Below are positions 7,765 through 16,593 of a DNA stretch of 64,000 nucleotides, piece after piece; within the stretch, counting starts at the first letter, position 1, and each line of letters starts with the position of its first letter. Source of the DNA: Deltaproteobacteria bacterium (lineage in GTDB: Bacteria; Myxococcota_A; UBA796; UBA2385); assembly GCA_016792625.1 (NCBI GenBank), contig JAEUKK010000027.1, positions 1 to 64,000 of the forward strand. The letters are read 5' to 3'. Under the pieces are notes generated by a model, which ran no database searches, was not told the origin of the DNA, and was given only the letters and a program-made list of their open reading frames with translations. The position numbers and the translations under genes are program-made.

Positions 7765-8904
7765 GTGGCCCGCATCCTCTGCATTGACGACGAGCACGGC
7801 ATTCAGCGCATGATCCGCAGCGCGCTCGAGCGCGACGGGCACGTGGTGACCGAGGCGCTGGGCTGCACGGCCGGCCGCCTGCTCATCGCAGCGGGCGGCT
7901 ACGACCTCGCGCTGGTCGACCGGCGCATGCCCGATGGTGACGGGCTCGAGCTGCTCGCCCTGCTGCGGGCGCGCATGCCCGGCTGCATCCGCGTGCTGAT
8001 GACCGGTTTTCTCGACATCGAGGCGGTGATGGGGGCCATCAACAACGCCGAGGTGCACCGGGTGATCGAGAAGCCCTTCGACAGCCAGCGCCTGCGCCAA
8101 GAGCTGCGCGAGCTGCTCGACGACGCCCACCTCGGCACGCGCAGCCTGCTGGCCCACCCGCTGGGCAGCAGCGTGCAAGAAGATGAGCGGGCGCTGCTCT
8201 CGGGCGTGCTGCACAGCGCCGCCTTCCGCCTCGACCTGCAGCCCATCGTCACCGCGAGCAGCGGCCAGACCCTCGGTTTTGAAGGCCTGATGCGCTCGGG
8301 CCACCCCCGGCTGCCCCTGCCCACGCAGATCTTAGAGCTGGCCGAGCGCCTGCACATGCTGCGCACCGTCGGCCGCAGCGTGGCGGCGCGGGCGGCGGCG
8401 TGGCTCGACCGGCTGCCCCCACAGGCCCGGCTTTTTCTGAACGTGCACCCCGAAGAGCTCGACGACATGAGCGCGCTGCAGAGCCAGCTCGAGCCGCTCA
8501 TCCCCGCCGCGGGGCGGGTGGTGCTCGAGATCACCGGCGCCTGCCACGACCGCTGGCCCGAGGTGCTCGGCGTGCGGCTGCGGCGGCTCAAGGCGCTGGG
8601 CTTCTCGCTGGCCCTCGACGACATGGCGGCCGGCCAGAGCGGCCTCGTGCTGCTCGCCGAGGCCGAGCCGGCCTTCATCAAGGTCGACCGCAGCATCGTG
8701 CAAGACATCCAGGGCAGCAACCGCAAGCGCCGCCTGGTCGAGCTGCTGTGCACCTTCGCCCAGATGACCCAGGCCGACGTGATCGCGGGCGGGGTCGAGA
8801 CTGACGCCGAGGCCAGCGCCCTGCGCAACATCGGCGTGCCCTACATGCAGGGCTACCTCTTCGGCCGGCCAGCACCCGAGCCCCCAGCGGCGCTCTACGC
8901 CTAA
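7765..8904 (+). CDS. Receiver/EAL protein with intact receiver, degenerate EAL
   Basis: 379 residues from a GTG with GGAGG upstream; paralogue of the preceding gene. The receiver is complete: Asp8-Asp9, Asp 52, Thr 80 and Lys 103 (EKPF). The EAL domain keeps Glu 173 (now EGL), FLNVHP, LEIT, DD and FIKVD, but loop 6 is DDMAAG instead of DDFGTG. The Glu expected 36 residues after the catalytic Lys is Gly (AGGVET), although the Gln at +56 is kept. It is probably phosphorylated but weak or inactive as a phosphodiesterase, perhaps acting as a c-di-GMP-binding or partner protein. Confidence 0.85.
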   Translation: MARILCIDDEHGIQRMIRSALERDGHVVTEALGCTAGRLLIAAGGYDLALVDRRMPDGDGLELLALLRARMPGCIRVLMTGFLDIEAVMGAINNAEVHRVIEKPFDSQRLRQELRELLDDAHLGTRSLLAHPLGSSVQEDERALLSGVLHSAAFRLDLQPIVTASSGQTLGFEGLMRSGHPRLPLPTQILELAERLHMLRTVGRSVAARAAAWLDRLPPQARLFLNVHPEELDDMSALQSQLEPLIPAAGRVVLEITGACHDRWPEVLGVRLRRLKALGFSLALDDMAAGQSGLVLLAEAEPAFIKVDRSIVQDIQGSNRKRRLVELLCTFAQMTQADVIAGGVETDAEASALRNIGVPYMQGYLFGRPAPEPPAALYA

Positions 8905-9105
8905 ACATCGCGTAGCACGTTGTATGTGAAGGGTGGGGCGCCCCGGCGGCGGGGCCGCCGGCGGTCGTCCGGTGGGCTCGGCCTGCGGCCTCGGTCGCTG
9001 CGCGACCCGCGGCGGGGCCGCGGCCCGCTGGCCGACCTGGCGCCGCGAGGCGGTCGCGACCGCGCGCCGTGACCGCAGGGGGCTAGACCACCGGCGAGGT
9101 GCCCA

Positions 9106-9879
9106 ATGCCCCGCCCGCCGCTGTCCTCCTCGACCCGCCCCGCCGTGGGGCTGTCCTTGGGCGCCGCCCTCGCCGGCTGTGGCGCCCCCGCCGACCCGGC
9201 CAAAGACCCGGTCGACTGCCCCGCGGGCGACCCCGAGGCCATGCTGCGCTGCAGCGCGCCCGTGCTGGCCCCCGAGGTCTACGTCGAGGCGGCCTTGGCC
9301 TACTTCGACACGATGGACAGCCGCGTCCCGCTCGAGACCTTCCCCGCCTACAGCCCGCTGGTCGTGCGCTGGGAGTGGCCGCCTTGGCTCAAGCTCACCG
9401 GCTACACCCGCGAGACCATCGAGGCGAGTGATCGGCTGCTGCGGGCCTACCCGTCAATCGTCGAAGATCGCGACTGCCGGGCTTTTGACGTCGCGCCCTT
9501 CGCCCGCTGCCGGGTCAGCTTTGAGTACGCCGACCACGATGGGCTCGGCTGCCCTATTTATGAAGAGTTCGCTTTTAACGAGGTCGGCGAGATCACCTGG
9601 ATCGAGGCGTGGTCTGACCAGCCCGAGCTGCTGCCCCTCCATCCGAGCGCCGACCCGTGGGCCGAAGACCCGGCTTTTCCGCGGCTGGCCGCGCGGGTGC
9701 CGGGCTTGGGCAGCGCGAGCGGGCTGATCGATCCGACCGGCGCGGCCATGCAGGCCGCCGCAGAGGCCGACCCTGACGTGGCCGACCTGGTGACCCGGAT
9801 GGCCGACTTCGCGGGCACCTGGGCCGACGAAGCCGCGGCCGCCGGCGATGACTACTGGGCGCGGGGCTGCGGCTGGTGA
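9106..9879 (+). CDS. Lipoprotein of unknown function
   Basis: 257 residues. Signal peptide ending in a lipobox-like LAGC (Cys 25). The region from about 55 to 165 (paired strands such as CRVSFEYADHD and GEITWIEAWSD, after helices) looks like an NTF2/SnoaL-type alpha+beta barrel, but I cannot confirm this. The C-terminal part is helical. Four or more cysteines after the lipobox could form disulfides. It converges with the flippase-like gene, leaving only 13 bp. Confidence 0.7.
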   Translation: MPRPPLSSSTRPAVGLSLGAALAGCGAPADPAKDPVDCPAGDPEAMLRCSAPVLAPEVYVEAALAYFDTMDSRVPLETFPAYSPLVVRWEWPPWLKLTGYTRETIEASDRLLRAYPSIVEDRDCRAFDVAPFARCRVSFEYADHDGLGCPIYEEFAFNEVGEITWIEAWSDQPELLPLHPSADPWAEDPAFPRLAARVPGLGSASGLIDPTGAAMQAAAEADPDVADLVTRMADFAGTWADEAAAAGDDYWARGCGW

Positions 9880-9892
9880 GGGTCGGCCCGGC

Positions 9893-10951
9893 TTAGCGGC
9901 CCGGCCGCAGCAGCCCGGGCAGGGCCGCCCCGGCCAGCGGCGCGCCGATCGCCAGCGAGAGCAGCTGCACGGCGCGCAGCTGCACCACCACCGCGGCGGC
10001 CTCGGCCGGGCTGAGGCCGCAGAGCAGGTGCAGGGCGCCGCCGAGGCCGGCTTCGAGCGCGCCGAGGCCGGCGGGCGCGATGGCCAAGGCCACGGTCACC
10101 AGCTCGCCGATGGCGTGGGCGAGGCCCATGGCGGCGAGGGCGGGCGGCTGGGCGGCCGCGCCGCTGACCAGGGCGGCCAGGGCCGCCCAGAGCAAGAGCT
10201 GCATCAGCGCGCTGATCCCAAAGGCGGCGAGCTGCCGGGGCAGGCCCACCGGCCCGGCGGCCTCGAGCGCCTCGGCCACCCGGCCCACCGGCGCGGTCAG
10301 GCGCGCGCCGAGGCGGCCGGCGGGCCCGCCCCGGCGCGCGAGGGCGCGCAGCGGGGCCAGCAGGGCGCGGCTCAGCAGGGCGGGGTGCAGCACGGCGAAG
10401 CCGAGGACCAGGGCGCCGGCGGAGGGCGGCCCCACCCCCGCCCAGAGCGCGGCGGCGGCCGGGCCGTCAAGCGGGGCCATGGGCAGCAGGATCAGCGCCA
10501 GCGCGCCGATCGCGCCGAGGCCCAGCGCGCGGCCGGCGAGCAGGGCGGCGCCGAGCGGGGCCGCGCCCACCCCGCGCTGGCGCAGGGCGGCGAGCAGGGC
10601 GAGGTCGCCGGCTGGCCCGGGCAAGGCGAGGTTCAGCGCGTGCACCCCCAGGGTCGCGATGCCCAGCCGCCAGGCGGCGGGCGCCTGGGCGGCGAGCGCT
10701 GGCGGCAGCAGCAGGCGCAGGCGCGGGCCGCCGAGCACACCGGCCAGCAGCCACAGGCCGACCGCCGCGGCGACGGGCCCGGGCGCGGCGGGGGGCGCCC
10801 CGGCCAGCGCGCGCAGGCCGGCGGCGGCGAGGGCGGCGGCGGCGAGGCCGCCGAGCAGCGGGGCCAAAACACGGAGCCAGGCCCGGCGGGCAGAGGGCGC
10901 CGGCGTGGCAGCATCGACCGGGGCCGGATCGGGCGGGCGCGGCGCGCTCAA
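9893..10951 (-). CDS. Flippase-like membrane protein (LPG synthase TM / UPF0104 family)
   Basis: 352 residues with roughly eight hydrophobic segments rich in Ala, Leu and Gly, and the pattern LALPGPAGDLALLAALRQRG typical of the lysylphosphatidylglycerol-synthase transmembrane family (related to AglD and MprF N-terminal domains). No C-terminal synthase domain is present. It starts with TTG at 10951, overlapping the upstream stop in TTGA, so it is translationally coupled to the two radical SAM genes. It probably moves or modifies the lipid or polyprenyl-linked product that they make (inference). Confidence 0.7.
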   Translation of the reverse strand: MSAPRPPDPAPVDAATPAPSARRAWLRVLAPLLGGLAAAALAAAGLRALAGAPPAAPGPVAAAVGLWLLAGVLGGPRLRLLLPPALAAQAPAAWRLGIATLGVHALNLALPGPAGDLALLAALRQRGVGAAPLGAALLAGRALGLGAIGALALILLPMAPLDGPAAAALWAGVGPPSAGALVLGFAVLHPALLSRALLAPLRALARRGGPAGRLGARLTAPVGRVAEALEAAGPVGLPRQLAAFGISALMQLLLWAALAALVSGAAAQPPALAAMGLAHAIGELVTVALAIAPAGLGALEAGLGGALHLLCGLSPAEAAAVVVQLRAVQLLSLAIGAPLAGAALPGLLRPGR

Positions 10952-12402
10952 GGCAGGGTGACGTAGTTGGTCGTGCGCTTGCGGGGGTCGCCAGTGTGGC
11001 GCCAGTAGCGCAGGCCGTCGACCCAGCCGATGCCGGCGATGCGGCGCTCCTCGAGGGCGACGAAGGCCTTGAGCGGGGCGAGGCTGCGCCCCCAGGGCAG
11101 GTCGAGCAGCGGGCGCACCAGCGGGTCGAGGTGGGGCCGCCGCAGCAGCGGGCGGAAGAAGTAGTAGAGGTTGCGCTGGGCGCGGGCGTCGTCGATGGCG
11201 AAGGCCTCGCTCGGATCGCTGAGGTCCTCGACCTGTGCGCCGGCGGGCAGGGCGCCGCGCGCGGCGGCGCCTTCAGCGAAGTCGGTGTGGGGCACGGGCA
11301 AGGCGACCATGACCCGGGCGTGGTCGGCGCCGAGCCGCCGCAAGAAGCGCAGGGTGTTCCAGGCGTCGTCGATGCCCTCGCCCGGCACGCCGATCATCGC
11401 GTAGACGGTGAGCTCGAGGCCGGCGTCTTTGACGCGCCGGGCGGCCTCTTCGACCTCGGCGTTGCTCACCGTCTTGCGCAGGATGCGCTCGCGCACCTGC
11501 TCGTTGGCCGTCTCGACCCCGATGGCCACGCCTTTGCAGCCGGCCTTGGCCAGGGCGGCCATGCTGCGCCGGCTGACCAGCTCGATGCTGCTGCTGCAGG
11601 TGAAGGGCAGCCCGACCCGGCAGGGCCAGGCCTCGGCGAAGCGCTCGAGCCAGGCCGGCTGCACGGTGAACAGGTCGTCGGCGAAGTGCACGTGCGTGAG
11701 CGGGTGGGCCGCCTTGACCGCCTCGACCTCGGCGATGGCGCGCTCGACGCTCTTTCGGCGGGTGAAGGCCTCGGGGTTGCTCACCATGCCGCGCAGCTTC
11801 GGGTTCCAACAGAAGCTGCAGTCGTGCACGCAGCCGCGCGAGGTGTTGAACTTCTTGGTGGGGAAGCGGGCGATGAAGGGGTAGCGGTAGTACAGGCTGC
11901 GCTGGGGCCAAGGCAGCGCGTCCAGATCGGTGAGCACGGGCGGCAGGGGGTTCTGCCGCAGGCTCCCCTCCCGATCTCGCGAGGCGAGCCCCGCCGCCCC
12001 CCTCCAGTCTGTGCCCGCGGCCAGGGCCGCGTAGACCTCGGCTGCGGGGCCCTCGGCCTCTCCCACAATGACGCCGTCGACGTGCGGGTCGAGGCCCACG
12101 CTCGGGTCGAAGGTCGCCTCGGTGCCGAGGTAGAGCAGGGTCGCCCGCGGCAGCGCCCACCGGGCCCGGGCCGCGCGCCGGGCCGCCGCCTGCCGGCCGC
12201 CGACCGCGTTGGGCAGCAGCACCAGCGCGGGGTCGAACTTGGTCAGGGCAGCGTCCAGGTCGGGCTCTTCGTCGGTGAGGAACAGGCGGTTGTCGGCGCC
12301 GAGCGCGGCGAGCCCGCCCGCCACCTCGGTCAGGGCGAGGCTCTCGTCGATGCCGTTGTCTTGCAGGTAGGCGACCCGCAGGCCGGGCGCGGCGGCGCTC
12401 AT
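10948..12402 (-). CDS. B12-binding-type radical SAM protein
   Basis: 484 residues. Residues 1-130 form a cobalamin-binding-like Rossmann domain lacking the DxHxxG motif. The radical SAM core follows, with the [4Fe-4S] motif CxxxCxxC in GCVHDCSFCW, a GVETANEQ strand and IGVPGEG. The C-terminal ~100 residues are of the kind found in the BchE-like group. It overlaps its neighbours by 4 bp on both sides (ATGA upstream, TTGA downstream). Reaction unknown; such proteins methylate or rearrange unactivated carbons. Confidence 0.85.
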   Translation of the reverse strand: MSAAAPGLRVAYLQDNGIDESLALTEVAGGLAALGADNRLFLTDEEPDLDAALTKFDPALVLLPNAVGGRQAAARRAARARWALPRATLLYLGTEATFDPSVGLDPHVDGVIVGEAEGPAAEVYAALAAGTDWRGAAGLASRDREGSLRQNPLPPVLTDLDALPWPQRSLYYRYPFIARFPTKKFNTSRGCVHDCSFCWNPKLRGMVSNPEAFTRRKSVERAIAEVEAVKAAHPLTHVHFADDLFTVQPAWLERFAEAWPCRVGLPFTCSSSIELVSRRSMAALAKAGCKGVAIGVETANEQVRERILRKTVSNAEVEEAARRVKDAGLELTVYAMIGVPGEGIDDAWNTLRFLRRLGADHARVMVALPVPHTDFAEGAAARGALPAGAQVEDLSDPSEAFAIDDARAQRNLYYFFRPLLRRPHLDPLVRPLLDLPWGRSLAPLKAFVALEERRIAGIGWVDGLRYWRHTGDPRKRTTNYVTLP

Positions 12403-13784
12403 GGGGCCATCCCGGGCAGGCTCATTCGGGCCGCGAGCAGGCCCCCGCGGGCGAGGCGGGCGAGCTGGTGCGCGGCGTCGGGGGCCCGCAGCTTGCGGTG
12501 CAGCAGCCCGCCCACGTAGGCCGGCCGCAGGTAGAAGCGCCGGAAGGCCCAGCGGCGCAGGGCCTCGAGCTCGGCGCTGTCGCGAAAGCCGTCGCTGAGC
12601 ACGACCTGGCCGGTGAAGTCGTGGCGGCCGCCCTCGAGCGCGCCGGCCCGGCGGGCGCCGGCGGGCAGGGCCCGGTGGGGCGGCACGCGGATGGTGAAGA
12701 ACTGGGCGAAGTCGGGCCCCATGTTGACCAGCTGCTCAACCGTGGCCCGAAAACCAGCCGGATCGTCGCCGGGCAGACCGACCAGCGCGCTGGCGATGAC
12801 CTCGAGGCCCGCCGCCTTGGCCGCGCCGATCGCCTCGCCGACCACCGCCGCGCTCAGGCCCTTGCCCGCCGCCCGCTGGGCCGCCGGGTTGAGGGACTCG
12901 ACGCCATAGAGCACGCTCCAGCAGCCGGCCGCGCGAAAGCGCCGCAACATCGCGCCATGCACGTGGTCGGGCCGGACCATGGCCGACCAGCGCAGGGGCG
13001 GCAGGCCGGCCATGCCCTCGAGCAGCTCGGTCGTCCACCGGGGGTCGACCCCGAAGGTGGGGTCGGCGAAGAAGACGCTGCGCACACCATCGCGGAGCAT
13101 GAGCAGGCGCAGCTCGGCGAGCACCTGCTCGACGGGTCGGCGGGCGTAGGCGCCCTGGTCGCGCACCTCGCACCAAAAGCAGGGGTGGGGGCAGCCGCGG
13201 CTGGCCAGCACGGGGACGACCGGCTCGGCGGTGCTCTGGTGGGGCGCGTAGCCATAGGCGCTCAGCTGCACGAGGTCCCAGGCGGGCACCGGCGGGTCGA
13301 CCGGGAGCGGCGCGGCGGGCGCCGGACCATCGGGCTGGCGCAGCAGGCCCGCCGGCTGCCCGGATACGAAGGCCACCGCGCTCGCCTCGGGCTCGCCGAC
13401 CAAGGCGCCGTCGGCGGCGGTGGCCTCGCGGAGCGCGGCGCGGGCGATGTCGAGCGAGAGCCGGCCCCCCAGCACCACCGGGCGCGCGGGGCGGCCGGCC
13501 TTCAGCCGCGCCACGACCTCGGCGATGGTCTCGGGCGCGACCTGTCGGTTGTAATCGCTGTGCAGCACGATGATCTGGTCGGGATCAGCCTGCGCGACCA
13601 CGGCGTCGAGCGCCGCGGGGCTCGGGCGCGGGTGCAGGTGCAGGTCGACCACGATCGGCGCATGACCGGCCTCGCGCAGGGCGGCGGCCATCAGGGCAGT
13701 GAATAGGGGCGCGTGCAGCGGCGGCCGCGCGGGCGGCGCGAGCCGGTTGGGGGGCAGCAGCAACAGCACGCGGGCGGCGGTCAT
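12399..13784 (-). CDS. B12-binding-type radical SAM protein, first gene of operon
   Basis: 461 residues from the ATG at 13784, chosen over a longer low-complexity frame because the family N-terminus (VLLLLPPNRL) begins there. A cobalamin-binding-like domain without DxHxxG occupies residues 1-150. The radical SAM motif is in RGCPHPCFWCEV, followed by FADPTFG and YGVESLNP. It is distinct from the next radical SAM gene (low overall similarity), so the two probably catalyse successive steps. Confidence 0.85.
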   Translation of the reverse strand: MTAARVLLLLPPNRLAPPARPPLHAPLFTALMAAALREAGHAPIVVDLHLHPRPSPAALDAVVAQADPDQIIVLHSDYNRQVAPETIAEVVARLKAGRPARPVVLGGRLSLDIARAALREATAADGALVGEPEASAVAFVSGQPAGLLRQPDGPAPAAPLPVDPPVPAWDLVQLSAYGYAPHQSTAEPVVPVLASRGCPHPCFWCEVRDQGAYARRPVEQVLAELRLLMLRDGVRSVFFADPTFGVDPRWTTELLEGMAGLPPLRWSAMVRPDHVHGAMLRRFRAAGCWSVLYGVESLNPAAQRAAGKGLSAAVVGEAIGAAKAAGLEVIASALVGLPGDDPAGFRATVEQLVNMGPDFAQFFTIRVPPHRALPAGARRAGALEGGRHDFTGQVVLSDGFRDSAELEALRRWAFRRFYLRPAYVGGLLHRKLRAPDAAHQLARLARGGLLAARMSLPGMAP

Positions 13785-13927
13785 GGCGCCGATCTTAGCA
13801 GAGCCAGCGGGGCGCGCCGCGGCGGGGCCCGGGGGCGCGCGGCCTCCGGGGCTGTCCGTGGGCATCAAGGGGGCCAGCCTCGACCCTTGCCTGCGGTAGG
13901 CTGCCGCTGCCACACTTGGAGGTCCCC

Positions 13928-15694
13928 GTGCTCTCCCCCCGCCGCTCCTCCGCTGCCGTTCGCGGCGCGCTCGCGCTCCTCCTCCCTGCCCTGCTCCTGG
14001 GCTGCGTTGACGAGGCCGACGAGAAAGACGAGGCTCCGGCCGGCGACGGCAGCAGCGGCGATGACGGCGGCGACGGCGGTGATGGGGCCGTCGACACGGG
14101 CGGTGAAGACACGGGCGGCGAAGACACCGGCGGTGAAGACACGGGCGAGCCCCCGGTCATCGACGCCTGCGCCGAGCTCGGTCTGCCGGTGCGCACCTTT
14201 GACGCGGTGGGGCCCTTTGGCGGCCTGCGCCGCGAGACCATGGCCGACTTCAGCCTGCCGCTGCGCGGGGGCGAGACCTGGACCTTGTCCGAGCGCTGGT
14301 CGGGCTGCGAGGTCTATGTTTTCCTTCCGCACTACTTCGTGGTGTCTGAGCTCGACACCCAGACCTGGTGGTCGACCGGCGTCGACGACCTGCTGCGGCG
14401 CTCACCCCGCAACGTGCACTACTTTTTTGTGGTGGGCACCGCCGATGGTGACGACGCCGAGGCCTTCGGCAGCCAGATGGATGGCTGGATCGCCGAGGCC
14501 CTCGACACCCTGCGCGACGAGGACCGCGCCTGGTGGAGCGAGCGCCTGCACGTGGTCGACGGCGCCTCGGCCGCGCTCAGCGGCCCCGCGGCCGAGATCA
14601 TCAACAGCGAGGTCGGCTCGCTCGGCTTCGCCATTGACCGGCGGCAGAAGGTGCGCGGCCTCGGCTACATGAGCGCGGTCGAAGCCTATGATTCGCGCCT
14701 CGAATGGCCTTGGGAGTGGCGGCTCTACAGCGCGGCCAATGAGGGCGAGTTCCTCAACTTTGAAGAGGAGCGGGCCCTGCGGATCGAGGCCGAGGCGGCC
14801 AGCGACGCCGCCCGCACCGTCGTCCCCGTGTTCACCGCCGAGCTGCACGAGGAGTACGAGGACAAGCTCATCACCCTGCCCGACGCGACGACCATGGCCG
14901 GTTTTGACACGCTTGAGATCGAGGTGCTGATGGAGTGCCCGAACCGCGAGCTGGCCGAGATCGGCAATTGTGGCGCCTGGGACTACATCGCCAACATGTG
15001 GCTGTATGACGCCGAGACCGACAGCTACCTCGAGATGGCCCGCTTCATCACCACCTACCACCGCGAATCGCACTGGGTGGTCGACGCGAGCCACGCGCTG
15101 GCCTGGCTGCAGGCGGGGGGTGAGCGCAGCATCCGCTACTCGTGGGCCCCCTCGTGGAATACGCAGCCGACGATCATCACGGTGAACCTGGTCCTGCGCA
15201 ACCAGGGGCGTGGCCACCGACCCACCCAGGCCATCCCCCTGTTCAACGGCGGCGCCTTCAACGCCGGCTACAACCTGCGCGAGCCGGTGGTGGTCGACGT
15301 GCCCGAGGGCGCCGCGAAGGTTGAGCTGCGCGCCATCCTCACTGGCCACGGCATGGACGCGAGCACCAACTGCGCCGAGTTCTGCCGCCACTCCCACCAC
15401 TTCACCGTGGGCGAGGCCACTTTTGAGCGGCGCTTCAACGAGGCGGGCACGAACCGTGGCTGCCAAGACATGATCGGCGAGGGCGTGGTGCCGAACCAGG
15501 CGGGCACGTGGTGGTTTGGTCGCGGCGGCTGGTGCCCGGGCCAAGAGGTCCACCCCTGGGTCGAAGACCTGACCGCGGTCGCGCCCGCCGGCGCCCCGGT
15601 CACGATCCGCTACGCGGGCCGGCTGGCTGACGCCGATCCGCCGGACACCTCGGGCAACATCGAGCTGCGCTCCTGGCTCGTCGTCTGGGAGTGA
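13928..15694 (+). CDS. Lipoprotein with PNGase F-like (N-glycanase) domain
   Basis: 588 residues from the GTG at 13928 (GGAGG 6 bp upstream; an in-frame TTG at 13916 overlaps the ribosome site). Lipobox LLGC is followed by an Asp/Gly linker with three GGEDT repeats of 15 bp. The C-terminal half resembles Elizabethkingia PNGase F: ECPN, NCGAWDYIANMW (Asp 352 at the Asp 60 position), ARFIT, CAEFC followed by H (Glu 484 at the Glu 206 position) and RGGWCPG. PNGase F removes N-glycans from Asn. The third residue, Glu 118, seems not conserved. The middle domain (50-330) is unassigned. Confidence 0.75.
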   Translation: MLSPRRSSAAVRGALALLLPALLLGCVDEADEKDEAPAGDGSSGDDGGDGGDGAVDTGGEDTGGEDTGGEDTGEPPVIDACAELGLPVRTFDAVGPFGGLRRETMADFSLPLRGGETWTLSERWSGCEVYVFLPHYFVVSELDTQTWWSTGVDDLLRRSPRNVHYFFVVGTADGDDAEAFGSQMDGWIAEALDTLRDEDRAWWSERLHVVDGASAALSGPAAEIINSEVGSLGFAIDRRQKVRGLGYMSAVEAYDSRLEWPWEWRLYSAANEGEFLNFEEERALRIEAEAASDAARTVVPVFTAELHEEYEDKLITLPDATTMAGFDTLEIEVLMECPNRELAEIGNCGAWDYIANMWLYDAETDSYLEMARFITTYHRESHWVVDASHALAWLQAGGERSIRYSWAPSWNTQPTIITVNLVLRNQGRGHRPTQAIPLFNGGAFNAGYNLREPVVVDVPEGAAKVELRAILTGHGMDASTNCAEFCRHSHHFTVGEATFERRFNEAGTNRGCQDMIGEGVVPNQAGTWWFGRGGWCPGQEVHPWVEDLTAVAPAGAPVTIRYAGRLADADPPDTSGNIELRSWLVVWE

Positions 15695-16240
15695 GCGGGG
15701 CCGCCGCGCTGCGCGGCCGCGTGGTCGACACGCCCTTCACCGCCGCTGCCCAAGGCGCGCAGCTCCGGGCGATGCGCGACCGCGCCCAGCGCGCGCCGGC
15801 CGGCCTGGGCCCGCCCCTCGGCGGGTGATCGGGCCGCCCCTGCGGCGGCATGATGCGCGTCAGCCCGGGCGAGGGCCCGCGCTGGTGTGACTGGTGGCCC
15901 AATCGGGTCAGGTGGTGAAGGTCCGCCGCGGGCCTTCGGGCCGGCCTCGTCGTCGGTTTCAGCGCGTTGCGGCCCATCGTGGCGGCGGCGCCCAGGCGCC
16001 GCGGCCCATTGACACCGGGGTGCATGGGCAATATCGTGACCCTGCCCGGAGGAGACGGGGGGAGTCTGGCGAGGCGCGATGGGTCGGGGGCGCGGTGTGG
16101 TCGAAGGGGGGCTTGCTCCCCATGCTCGGCGGTACCGGCGGCTCTCCTTCAGCGCGAACCTCACAGCCCTCTCCCACAAGACCGAGGCGTGACACAACTG
16201 AGGGCGGTCGTCGGGCCGTCTTTTGAAGGGGACGAACAAC
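15695..16240. other. Gene-free region
   Basis: 546 bp without a convincing gene in either direction; open frames here are shadow-like and Arg/Gly/Pro-rich. It should hold the promoter of the following operon. GAAGGGGA lies before the ATG at 16241. No hairpin or repeat stands out. Confidence 0.5.
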
Positions 16241-16588
16241 ATGCTCTACGCTCTCATCATCTCGGCGGCCATGGCCGCTCCCGCCTCGATGGACAGCCTC
16301 ACCGTCGACGCCAGCGGCAAGGTCGTCAGCGCCTCGGCCGTTGAGCCCTCCCTCGCCTTCGCCGGCGCCAACGCCACCGGCAGCGGCGACGACGGCACCG
16401 GCGACGACGGCACCGGCGACGACGGCACCGGCGACGACGGCACCGCCGACGACGGCGGCACCGACGACGCGGCCGACACCGGCAGCAGCGACGACAAGGG
16501 CGGCTGCTCCGCCATCGGCGGCGCCCCCGCCGCTGTCGGCGCCCTGTTCGGCCTCGCCGCCGCCCTGCGCCGCCGCCGCCGGAGCTGA
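16241..16588 (+). CDS. Small secreted Thr/Asp-repeat protein with MYXO-CTERM-like tail
   Basis: 115 residues. Hydrophobic N-terminus (MLYALIISAAMAAPAS) is a signal peptide. The middle has four exact GDDGT repeats and further Asp/Gly/Thr sequence. The C-terminus is DDKGGCSAIGG, a hydrophobic segment, then RRRRRS: the Cys + transmembrane + Arg plan of MYXO-CTERM sorting tails in Myxococcota, which mark surface anchoring. The repeated Thr residues could be O-glycosylation acceptors. It is only 5 bp from the TMTC-like gene, so the two are co-transcribed. Confidence 0.8.
   Translation: MLYALIISAAMAAPASMDSLTVDASGKVVSASAVEPSLAFAGANATGSGDDGTGDDGTGDDGTGDDGTADDGGTDDAADTGSSDDKGGCSAIGGAPAAVGALFGLAAALRRRRRS
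16385..16444 (+). repeat. Four exact 15-bp repeats (GDDGT)
   Basis: GGCGACGACGGCACC is repeated four times head to tail in the MYXO-CTERM-like gene. The unit length is a multiple of three, so copy-number change would lengthen or shorten the linker without a frameshift. Confidence 0.95.
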
Positions 16589-16593
16589 GCTGC

